From: Nematostella vectensis
Lineage: Eukaryota > Cnidaria > Anthozoa > Actiniaria > Edwardsiidae
NCBI RefSeq assembly: GCF_932526225.1
Contig: NC_064037.1
Coordinates: 5,909,703 to 5,973,702, forward strand
Length of the DNA: 64,000 nt
Direction: 5' to 3'
How positions within the stretch are numbered: the stretch's first letter is position 1; every line of letters starts with the position of its first letter. The notes under the pieces are model-generated. The model was not told the DNA's origin, searched no databases, and was given only the letters and a program-made list of their open reading frames with translations. This document shows, one piece after another, positions 49,923 to 60,200 of this stretch. Made by a program: the position numbers and the translations under genes.

Positions 49923-50011
49923 AGATGTGTATTTTTGCGTAGCTTAATACTGCTTTAAAAGCAGTGCCAGAAACTATTAAGTGCCAAGAGTGAAGTTCAG
50001 TGTTAGTTCAA

Positions 50012-50085
50012 GTCTGTGCGCTGCAATCGGTTAGCGCGTTCGATTGTTAGTTGAAAGGTTGGTAGCTCAAGCCCACCCAGTAACG
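50012..50085 (+). pseudogene. tRNA-Asn-derived SINE unit 2
   Basis: More diverged tRNA-Asn-like head (GCAATCGGTTAGCGCGTTCG; anticodon region GATTGTTAG). It repeats 162 bp after unit 1, and its tail is similar to that of unit 1 (TAGTTTAATACTGCTTTA). Confidence 0.7.
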
Positions 50086-50183
50086 AGATATGTACCTTTG
50101 CATAGTTTAATACTGCTTTATATGTGTTATAGGCAGTGCTAGAAAACATTTGGTGCCATGAGTTAAGTTCGAAATCTGTCCAA

Positions 50184-50256
50184 ATTACTGTGGCGCAATC
50201 GGTTAGCGCGCTCGACTATTAGTTAAATGGTTGTTGGTTCAAACCTACCCAAGGGC
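50184..50256 (+). pseudogene. tRNA-Asn-derived SINE unit 3, interrupted by an inverted-repeat element
   Basis: TGGCGCAATCGGTTAGCGCG head and GGTTCAAACC B box, 172 bp after unit 2. Its 3' end runs straight into the hairpin element starting at 50251. The anticodon position reads ATT in place of GTT. Confidence 0.7.
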
Positions 50257-50522
50257 GTTGGGAACAGAGGTTGTTTGGTAAATTGATTTAGAAATGACAA
50301 ACAACGAAAAGCTCTCCGGGCACGTTTCGTATATCGCGTCGGGGACTATTCGCGCGGCACGGGGTAGTAGCTCGGATTACGCAACGTAACATGACGGGGT
50401 ACCTACGTAAACACGGAGAGCGCGTCACAAAACAAGGCACAATTCGACCAAATCAGAGGGGAATTTCGTTGTTTGTCATTTCTAAATCAATTAACCAAAC
50501 AACCTCTGTTCCCAACACCCTT
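50251..50522. mobile_element. Non-autonomous element with 59-bp terminal inverted repeats
   Basis: Arms 50251-50309 and 50464-50522 match at 57 of 59 positions (AAGGGYGTTGGGAACAGAGG at the tips). Inside, GCTCTCCG pairs with CGGAGAGC. 272 bp, no ORF. No clear target-site duplication is seen. Confidence 0.88.
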
Positions 50523-51057
50523 GCTCCCACCCATGTTGAATACTACTTTAGGAATAACACTACTACTACTAATAATAATAAAATGCTAATAAAAGTAGTG
50601 AAAGAAAGCATTAGCCGCCACGAGTTAATTTCATTGTCTGTCAAAGTTTCTGTGTCACAGTCGGGATAAAATTTATGTTTTGCATTAATTTTATTTGTAG
50701 GAACGGGCACAAAGACTAGAACATTTCCCATCTATGATTTCCATCTGATTATATCTTGATTCACGTTTTGGAAGTGTGATTACATTATGCATGATTGTGT
50801 TGTTCAAGAAAATATCTTTACCCCCCCCCCCCCATTGATGGGATTGGAAATTCCGGGGGGGGGGTCTAACGCCTAGGAATTTTCAGGGGGCAGGGGTAAT
50901 CGTCCGGAGCGAAACATCCGGAGGGTCTATGGTTCGTGAGAAAAGCGTGTCTTCAGAACCGAATACTCAAAGTCCTCCCGACTGTTATAATTAAGGCCGA
51001 TTTATCCTTTGTTAGTCTATTAGATAATAAAATCTGCAATAAACGGCTAGATATTCG

Positions 51058-51165
51058 ACGTCTTCTCGGATAAGGACGTTAAACCGTAGGTCCCGTCTTT
51101 CTACTACACTAATCTGAACCGGAGGAACGTAAAAGAACCGCTGAGGACGCAAGTAGAAACCCTGG
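51058..51165 (+). repeat. Dispersed repeat, plus-orientation copy
   Basis: Contains CTTCTCGGATAAGGACGTTA and AGGTCCCGTCTT, then AACGTAAAAGAACCGCTG. The reverse complement of 52376-52490 is closely similar, so two copies of one element face each other about 1.3 kb apart. Confidence 0.8.
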
Positions 51166-51277
51166 CAACCCTCAGGCGCAGTACTTGCCTCCGACAGTCA
51201 TACCTCCGACCCCCTCAATAGGGGAGGTATGGATATTTTCTGGAACTACACAATAGATTTGTGTATATTTCTCTTCG

Positions 51278-51375
51278 ATAATGAGGTATTGCCTGGATAA
51301 TGAGGTATTGCCTGGATAATGAGGTATTGCCTGGATAATGAGGTATTGCCTGGATAATGAGGCATTTTGGATAAT
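51278..51375. repeat. 19-bp tandem repeat, 5 copies
   Basis: Unit ATAATGAGGTATTGCCTGG is repeated with almost no variation; the last unit is degenerate. Confidence 0.9.
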
Positions 51376-51482
51376 TTTACACGGTCATTGAATAGCCCCA
51401 GACTAGATTAAAATGAACCTCATTATCGAGAAACAAATTGGAACATTATTTATAGCTCAACTCAAATACGTTTAATCTGATT

Positions 51483-51610
51483 TGCCAGTTACTTGGCGCA
51501 TTTAATGGAGAGGCCAGTCCAAGTTTATCTTCAAGGTTAGCCCCTTCTTAATATCAAACCAGTTACTTGGCGCATTTAATGTAGAGGCCAGTCCAAGTTT
51601 ATCTTCAAGG
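51483..51610. repeat. 54-bp direct duplication separated by a templated filler
   Basis: CCAGTTACTTGGCGCATTTA through TTTATCTTCAAGGTT occurs twice (about 51485 and 51560). The ~20-bp filler between them (AGCCCCTTCTTAATATCAAA) is also found at about 47907 in astacin gene B intron 2. Confidence 0.85.
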
Positions 51611-52139
51611 TTTCTTGAAGTTTCCTCTAGAATCAAGAGAGCTACGATGCTATGAATAATTTGTCTATTGTTTTTTGATAATGAGAAATATTGGACTGTT
51701 TTCTACACTGATGCAACCGTTGTAATATAGGTCAGTTTTACCTCATTAACAACAATAGGAAAAATTATTCATGTTGTAATTCGAAAATCTTAGATCTGAT
51801 TGGCCCATATAGGTCACGTGTTTAACAGGATAAGCCTACTGCAATATTTAATTTTGGAGAATTCTTCCTGGAAATCAAGAAAAATTTGGCATTATAAATA
51901 AGTTCCCATTGTCTTTTGATAATAAGGCAGTTTTTCTTGTAATACCCCTTAGACCAATTTACTTCATTAGCAAGAAATAATTGAGGAATTATTCATTGAG
52001 TTTTATCTCGAGCGTCTTTGATCTGATTGGCTGATAGATTGTGTCACATAATGGGGAAAGTTAAAAGAGAAAAAGCGTCTTTTGTGATTTTTCTAAAACC
52101 ATCGTAAAATGAAATGAATTCACTAGATGCCAAGTTGTA

Positions 52140-52145
52140 ATCTCT

Positions 52146-52181
<36 letters not shown>

Positions 52182-52210
52182 GAAGGTTGGTGGTTCAGCC
52201 CACCCAGTGA
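52140..52210 (+). pseudogene. tRNA-Asn(GTT) pseudogene, nearly intact
   Basis: TCTCTGTGGCGCAATCGGTT, TTCGGCTGTTAACC and AAGGTTGGTGGTTC match tRNA-Asn(GUU) closely. The T-arm has lost one base (GGTTCAGCCC) and the 3' acceptor strand is mutated, so it is probably not functional. Confidence 0.75.
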
Positions 52211-52375
52211 TAAAATACGTCCTTTTTTATATTTTTACTAGGTAATATTTAAAAATAACGTTTTTTTTTTTTTTTTCGATTCTTCGATTTATTACTCTTA
52301 TAAGTAGCTTTCGCTAATACTAGGAGGCCGATTTGTTTATCGACAGTGTTAAGCACTGTCACTGGGGGTGGTCAC

Positions 52376-52490
52376 TGCCAGAGGGTTTATTGCGTCCCCA
52401 GTGGTTCTTTTACGTCCCTTCGGTTCAGGTTTAGTATAGTACAGCTTGAAGAGACGGGACCTCCGGTTTAGTGTCCTTATCCGAGAAGAC
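52376..52490 (-). repeat. Dispersed repeat, minus-orientation copy
   Basis: Reverse-complement partner of 51058-51165 (AGTGTCCTTATCCGAGAAG on the plus strand). Confidence 0.8.
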
Positions 52491-52557
52491 TGGAAACACG
52501 GGAGAATAACTTCAACTCACTTGTGACAAATTCGATTCAAGGCAGGAACCCGGAAAA

Positions 52558-52637
52558 AATCCCCAGTTTGAGCCAGGATTCGAACCTGGGCCACAGCGGT
52601 GAGAGGCCAACGCGCTAACACACTAGGCCACCCGTGC
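52558..52637 (-). pseudogene. tRNA-Glu(CTC)-like sequence, probable SINE head
   Basis: On the minus strand GGTGGCCTAGTGTGTTAGCG (A box), CCTCTCACCGC (anticodon-arm-like) and GGTTCGAATCC (B box) follow tRNA-Glu. The acceptor stem does not pair and extra bases occur in the D loop. It continues into a non-tRNA tail. Confidence 0.7.
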
Positions 52638-53404
52638 TTCCACTAAGACTGTCATTATCCGTTGGGCACCATAGAGTTTTAAAATGTCAGAAGAGTTAGC
52701 GACTTAGTGACAGGCTGACAAGTTTCTTGCATTTAAACAACAAAAAGGGCAATTAACATGTTTTCAAAAAATTGAAGAGTAGGGCTAAAAGAAGATAGTT
52801 GAATGGAAGCAAAGGGAGTTGTTGCTGTTTTTCTTATTTGCCAACTATAATAAGACGACACCAAAATGGCGAATATAGATTACTAGTTTTCACTTCCGCA
52901 CCCTTGAAAACCTGAGAACAAGTAAAAGAAACACGAAATGCTGGATGATTTATTCAAATATTATACGAGTTTTGTGAATGCATATGAACGTCTTTTATTG
53001 TGATATATGGTAGCCTAAGACCGACCATTTTAAATCTAAGACGTCGGTAGCTAAAAGAAAAAAGAAAATAAAGCAGGCCAGAATCTTTAAAGAAAAATCA
53101 AATCAAAATAAAACCAGCTACCTCCACGTCAGATGTCACATAGTCGGTCTTAAGGCTAACGTCGTATTATTCATGAGCCGTATTCAATGCAAATGCACTC
53201 AAATGAAGATAAAACAATCGACTCGATTCATTCCTGCATTTACTGCTCATGGTTAATACGTCGTTTGAACTTAGCTTAACATACTTTATTTAAATTATAT
53301 CATACATAAATGATTTGTTTATAATACGCAGCCACGGCGTTACGGAAGGTTTAGTGAAGTTTGTTAATTGCATAGCTGACTGAATAGCCCCGTGACAGCG
53401 AGGC

Positions 53405-53495
53405 TGAAAGACATCTAGCACGAATAGAGCACGATTGAGACGAATAGAGCAATCTGGGACGAATAGAGCAGTCTGAGACGAATAGAATACGTTAA
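53405..53495. repeat. About 25-bp tandem repeat (GACGAATAGAGCA type), 4 copies
   Basis: GACGAATAGAGCA with AATCTGG/GTCTGA spacers, repeated four times; intergenic. Confidence 0.85.
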
Positions 53496-54269
53496 GGGAT
53501 ATAATATTACTAGAACTTTTTCCGTTCTAGCCCCTTTTAAAGCTCATTTTATTGAGATTGTTGAAATAACAAAGTAGGTTCTCTATTTTAGTAAATGCAA
53601 TATTTCTCGCCTCGCTTGCCACGCTCGCTCTTGATGATATCGTGTTGTGTTGTTCAATGTGAAAGGTTTGTGTAAACTCTGGTTTACTGCTGCTTTGTTG
53701 GTTACATATATATTTGTTTTCATTTGGTGTTTATTTTTCGATAACTATAATGGAACTTTGTATTCTAGCTCAAACTCTAAATTTGTGGCCAATCGAAATT
53801 TTGATTATTCTCAGGTGTTTAACGACTTAAAAAATCATTTCAAGCAATGATTCTTAATACTTGGCAGTCCCTTATTCACTGTCAAAAAGTCTCACAAAGG
53901 ATGCGTACCTAATAGCGACTTTAAGCATACTACTTATGCTGGTGTTTAAAGAATTATGTGCGTGATGAATTTGACGAATTATTAAAAAAAGAAGCTGTAT
54001 TGCAACCATTGCGCTTGATATAAAAACTGCTGATTAAAGCTCGATCACTTGCCCATGATCCTTTGCATGCTGAGCTAGAGCAACTTACTTAAAAAATAAT
54101 ACCCGCTATGGGTATTATTGGATTTTTTTTCTACGGATTATGGGTAAAACCAGGACGCTAAGCATCATGGGTATGGTGATGAACCAAAGCATTGCAAAGA
54201 CTGGTGGGTATTTTGTGCCTGAGTATTTGCGAGTCTGCATGTACGAGTTACACAAGAACCAAATAATTA

Positions 54270-57200
54270 TCATACTCTGAGCTTATTTACGATACTGATC
54301 TTTTGGGAAGCGAGGCCAATAGTTTGTTGAAAGTCGAGCTTTTCGTCTTTAGGACCTCCCATTGGTGCACCTAACGCATTCTTCGCCATGGTTATATTTT
54401 TCTTTTTGCTAATCGCCTTTTCACCCGTGATATCCAAGTATTTGTCGACCATCTGAGGCCAGTCGACCACGCTGTAGATGCGGTTATCAGACGAATTACC
54501 CGCCCTGCCGCTTTCAAGGCGAAGCTGTAGCAACTCGGTGTCGACCTTGCTCTTGCGTGACGCGCGACGCCGCTTGGCGCTGTGCTTTTGTTGGTTGTCC
54601 CGCATCAGGTTGATAATGTTTGTCCTGCAGCAGTTACAGCGAACCTAGCGAACGAATGATTGAATCACAATTAGTTAAGCTGCGCTTTACTTACAACATT
54701 TGATATAATGGCATGGCACCATTGCGCTACAAACATAACAATGGAATCCCGAGCCAGGAAATATCTCTGGGGGAAAGCAAAAGCAATGAGCTATGTTTTG
54801 TAGTTTGCATTACTTTACAGACTGAGAATAGGGTGGCGATAGGTCTTGAAAAGTAAAAAGGCATTTATCATAGAATAACTAAGAGCTACAGAAAGTCATG
54901 GGTCCTACGAAACATCCACGGGGTATGCAATTCAAAATTTATCGGATACGTTTTTACCTTGTAGATGACCCTCGCTAGGTGGACAATGTGGGTAAAAAGG
55001 TTAATCGGCGGCGGCTGGGACACTTGTAGCTCCATGGACCGGATCAGCTTGGCCCGTCCGTATTTCCACTCCACGTCCGACTTCTCCTGCAGCCGTTGGT
55101 ACGTGTCACTCATCATGGCAATGAGCAGGTTGATGAGGATGATCATGCAGAGCACGTTGTACACGCCGAAGACGGCCTTGGCGATCTGGTGGGCGCCTGA
55201 CGGGTACCCACTCCCGGTGGCGAGGTTGTCTGATTGGTTCGTTAATCCGAAGAGCGCGAAGAACAAGAGCTCGCAGATGTGCACGAAGCCTGATCACGAG
55301 AAGATTACTTACAATCAACTTTTACTTTGAACAGTTAACTTAGTCATTTCACCCATGGGACCTCCCTTGCACACTGTGCTCCGTACGATGCGCTCTACGC
55401 TTGTTATAGGGCCCTGGTATTTCAAACTCAGATTACTCTTGCACTATAGCCAACTGATGCTCTCTCAAGACATCCATGGGGATGAAAAAGGTGTCATTTA
55501 TGTCCATTTAGGACACCAAAACAACCCCGTTTTTTTTTTTTTTGGGGGGGGGGGGGGGGCGTGGTTTGAAATTTCAATCGGGTCAGCTAATTTTAATTTA
55601 CCGCCTGTCACTCAACTTACTCGTCGGGTAAGAAACTGTTCGGGTTTATTATAAATTTCACCGGGTGTCGGGGAGGCTAAAAGCTCGTCGGGTAGGCTGA
55701 AAATTTCAGTCGGGTCGGGATCTGTTACAAAGGTGTGCACCAAAGAAACAGGATAATTTAATTCGACTGACGAGGATCTTTTGGCTTTGATATGATAACC
55801 GTTTTTACCTTGATTAATGGTCTTGATATGATAACCGTTCTCCTCACGGTCGATAGGTTTGTAGACGGCCGCAAGTTGCAGCGCAAAGCCGACGATAAAG
55901 AGGAGCATGATGACGAGGAAGCGCAAGACGTCGACGACAAGATGGCCGATGATCACGCCCCACGGTCCGAACAGCTGATGAATTGACAGAAACTCCAGGA
56001 GCTGGACCACGCACAGAACCATGGCTAGCGCAAGGATCTGTTAACCAACAAAAAAAAAACATAGCATAGCAAAACTCTATGGACCAACATCAAATGACGG
56101 CGTTCTAGAATTGAGTATATGAATATATTTTGTACCACGGCTAGGGCAAGGATCTTCAGACAAACCAGAAAAAGCCATTACATAAAAAAATCTATAGACC
56201 AAATGACATGACGGAAAAACATGACACGACGCTTCAAATAAGCCCATTTCTCATCGAATAAGGCGGAAAATTGTTTTTTTCTGGTAACTTATAGTAATCA
56301 AATATCAAGTGCGACTGTTTTTAAATTTATGCGAATTTTTGTTAAGTGTCATTGAAATTTGAGCTTTTCGTCCCTGAGCTCATACACAGAGCAAGGATAA
56401 TCAAGGAAAAATTATCTTAAAAAGCCAAAATCTGGTTATGTGCACTTAGGCCTCACGTTATTTGTGTTTTAAAAATGAGTCCGTAATACAAGGAACCTAT
56501 AGCCATTGTGAGAAATTGGACTTCTCTCTGTATCTGGAATTGCGCGTTTTCCAGGTTTTTCCGTCATGTCAGACCAAATAGAGATAGTGGCGTTCGGATT
56601 GAAGCCCAGAAAGGAAGACAATAGACAATAGACAATAAGCTCCTTCGACGAATGCCTAACGATGCCGGGATGACTGAATATATTAGGGTCGTATAATGGG
56701 GGATGGTGCCCCCTCAGGAATACACCCCCCCTGAATAAGGCATGCTATACTTCTAAGCACTAAGCTGAGTGCTGTTGACCACCAAACACGAGATAAAACA
56801 TTTCCCTGAGGGACGGCCATTGGTATTACCTGGTTACGTGCGAATATTAGGGTGACCCTATCCATGTCGTCCAAGAAGACAGCGATGATGTGGCAAGCGA
56901 TCCCTATCAGACTCAGAAACACCACCAGGACAGGGATCCAGTTCAACCCCTTGCGCTCGCGACCAGCCGTCAGCTCCGATAGGAAAATACCTGATGATTA
57001 AATAAAATCGGTTAAGTACCTGGTTGACATTGAATAAAATAGTAAAATAAAGGAAAAAATAATGCTCTAGCTAGTCAGGTAATCAATTAATCAACTTAAT
57101 GTGTTCACAGATCTGGTCTTCAAACTTCTTCAGGCATTGGAGTGAGTCGAACACTGAACTCATGACGAAACGGGAGATTATCGGCGGATGTCGGAATAAA

Positions 57201-60200
57201 TCGTAGATCCTTCATATATAAGTAAGTATGGTTAGGGTTGAAGACACTATAGTGAACCATATATGAATGACCTACCGAATAAATCCTCTCACTCCCCTAG
57301 CCCGCTACCCCTACCTCCCCCTCCCCCCTTCTAACCTGATATCCACACAACAAGCATCCACTCGTAGAATCTCGGCAGCAGATTCGCAGCGGACTGTTCC
57401 CAAGGCACCACGACAGTGAACGCCAGTAACACGATCAGGTACAGATGCGAGATGAGCTGGCAAATGAACTTGATGATTGGTATGTACTGGTACCGATTGA
57501 GCACAGGGAGGCTGAGGTACACCCAAAGTGGCGGGAAAATAAGCGCGACCAGGAAGAGAAGGATGAATTTCCAGTCAGCCCAGTTCAGCTCTCCGTACCA
57601 GATCTCGGTTACGTATTGCTGGACAATGCTGTGCGACACGCATTCCTGGAATGAAATTGCTACTGTCATGCAACTGTCATCTTTCATGGAAAAGCTCACG
57701 AACAATTCTCTGATGGCGGTACTTGTTTTGACGCACAATGCATAAAGGCATAACCAGGTTAGATAACAAATTAATTCATGTAACAAGTGAAATCCAGTGT
57801 ACATAGTGCCCATGTTATCCAGGTTAGTCTTTATTGACATACCACATGGTTGCTGTGTTACCCAGGTTAGTCATTATTGACATACCACATGGTGCCCATG
57901 TTATCCAGGTTAGTCTTGATTGACAAACCACATGGTGGCCGTGTTATCCTCAAGCTTAACAACCTCACCTTCTGGTCGCACGTAATCAGGAAGTCTAGGA
58001 AAGCAGTGTTCTGCGCGTCCAGAGAGTTGAGCACTACCTCCGAGTTATCCGCACACGAAACCGTGATCAAGTGATTTGACATGGACTGACAAACCATGCT
58101 TGCTTCGCGAAGAGCTTCCAGGTATTCCTAGGGGAGGGGTGGGTAAAGCAATAAGTATTACAAAGGCCGAACTGTGGGGGGGGGATGAGGAGGTATTCGC
58201 ATATGAGACTGGTAAATGTTTACCTTGTTTTTGTTCGCTTCATTGCTAAAGTAATGAGCGAGCTGCGATGACACGTGGACCGGCGCGGGAGCCGACAGTA
58301 CAAACGTCTTCAGCGGTTTCTGATCAACCTTACGAGCACAGATCACCAGGTCGAGAAGGAACTGCGCATAACAAATATATCAGCATTTTAATGTCTGTTT
58401 CTGTCTGTCTAGCGCGTCGCATTCAATACAAGAAAACAAGTTCTTGCATAACGTCTTTTAAAAGTAAATGGTTATGGCATTGTGCTAGTTTGTATTTATG
58501 AACTAATAAAGACGTGCGTTGGTAGCGTGAGGATAATAAAATGCTTTGGGCGTAAAATATTGCAGCATGACAAAAGTAGGAATTAAGTTGTATTACTAAT
58601 GACACAATGCCTGTACAAAGTGCGTCATAAAATATAGAAGCATATATGAGAAGAACAAAAAAAACATACATGAAATGTTCTTACCGCCTTATCTTTGCTC
58701 AGTTTCTCATGATCGAGTTGTTGGGTCAACAGGAACTCTACCACGTCAAGGTTACGGCGACGCGCGGCCAGGCAAATGGGCGCACCCTTTTTCTACAAGC
58801 GTGCAATCAAACGACGTGAGTGCCACAATGGATAGTCAAGAGGTTATACGGCCTTAATGTGGCATTTTTAGCACGACACATCGGCGCGCACTTTTTCTAC
58901 GAGCCTGTAAATCAGGCCATGTGAGTGAAATGGTGAAGTAATGCTATGTTGTTCGTACTATGGTGGCTTTTTTTGTATGTTGCGGTTTTAGATGGTGTTG
59001 TGTGGTGTGTTTATCATGGCGTTGTGTTACGTGGAGGGCTTTTGTATATCGCGTTGTGAGATGTGTTGTGTGGTGTTTTTATAGCGTTGTTTGATGTAGA
59101 GTACACATACAGTACAATGTAGTATAGTAATAGTGTAGCGGGCTTTCGTGTTGTTGTGTGACCAGATGGGTTTTCTCCTCTGATATAGTGACCAACAGCT
59201 ATATTAGAACGGCGTGTTTCACTTCAATGTGGTGTGTAGTGAAATGAATGTGGAGTGGAATGGCGTGAGATGTAAAACGCGCTTTGGTAGGTTATAGATG
59301 GTTCAGACGATGCTGTGTAGCATTCTATAGTGTAATCTCACTAATCTGTCATTTGCCACGTACGTTGTTGACGCAGACTGTCGACGCGCCGTACTCGGTC
59401 AGGAGCCTGGTGACCGTGAGGCAGCCTGCTTCTGCCGCTAAGTGTATGGGGGTGTTTCCATCCTGGGACAGAACAAAATTTGCAAAAACGCGTAGATCAA
59501 ATAACAATATACCACTAACCAAATACTAACCCTGTTACTCGCTACCACCTTCCCCGCCCCCTATTAAAGCCGCGTTGTCACCAGTTTACTTCCGGTCGAT
59601 TACGTAACAATATCCGATGATTTTTAAGGGGAAAATATTTCAAAATATTAAAAGCAGTGTGTATATTGGAAGTTCCTTTGAGGATGTGATTGATAATTTA
59701 GACCATATGGCCTGTTAAATATCTCGGATTCTAATAGATTCTTTTGTCTTTTAACGGTTGAGGTTTCCGTCGGTCCTCCGGAAGAAAAGTGGTGACAAAG
59801 CAGCTGGTAAAATACCTCGTTGACAGCGTTGATGTCTGAGCCCTGACCAATCAGCAGCGCCACCAGCTCCTTGTACCCATTCGCCGCCGCCATGTGGAGC
59901 GGGGTGTAGCCATGCTTGTCGCGCATGTGCAGTGGCGCCGTGGATTTACTGATCAGGGTACTAACCACCTCGATGTGTCCTCCAAGAGCGGCGTAGTGAA
60001 GAGCCGTGCGCTCCTAGGGGAGGTGTCGATAGGTAATTATTAGGGATATACCATTGGATATTTAAAGGGGGAGGGAGGTGGCTTTCCCATCTTATATAAA
60101 CGATATATTTCTTTGACTAGAAGCGTTGCTAAAATTATAAAAAGCCCTCTACTACCCCGGGTTTCAGAGTTTATGCCACCGTCGAAAACTGTGACGGACA

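Larger units (their letters stand above)
48699..54269. other. Repeat-rich intergenic region between astacin gene B and the TRPN gene
   Basis: No protein gene is recognised. It holds a C-run (about 49019-49039), two hairpin elements, four tRNA-Asn-like units, a tRNA-Glu-like unit, an inverted repeat pair (51058/52490) and short tandem repeats. The plus-strand frame at 53647-53850 starts hydrophobically but has no family match and is not called. Confidence 0.6.

Noticed and set aside
52140-52210. Functional tRNA-Asn gene
   Set aside because: One base is missing from the T-arm and the 3' acceptor strand does not match, so it is listed as a pseudogene.
53647-53850. 67-codon frame with a hydrophobic start (possible small secreted protein)
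   Set aside because: No splice partner, no Cys pattern and no family resemblance; evidence is too thin to call.
55355-55654. 99-codon plus-strand frame
   Set aside because: Lies in a TRPN intron, spans a T/G homopolymer, and has no domain.
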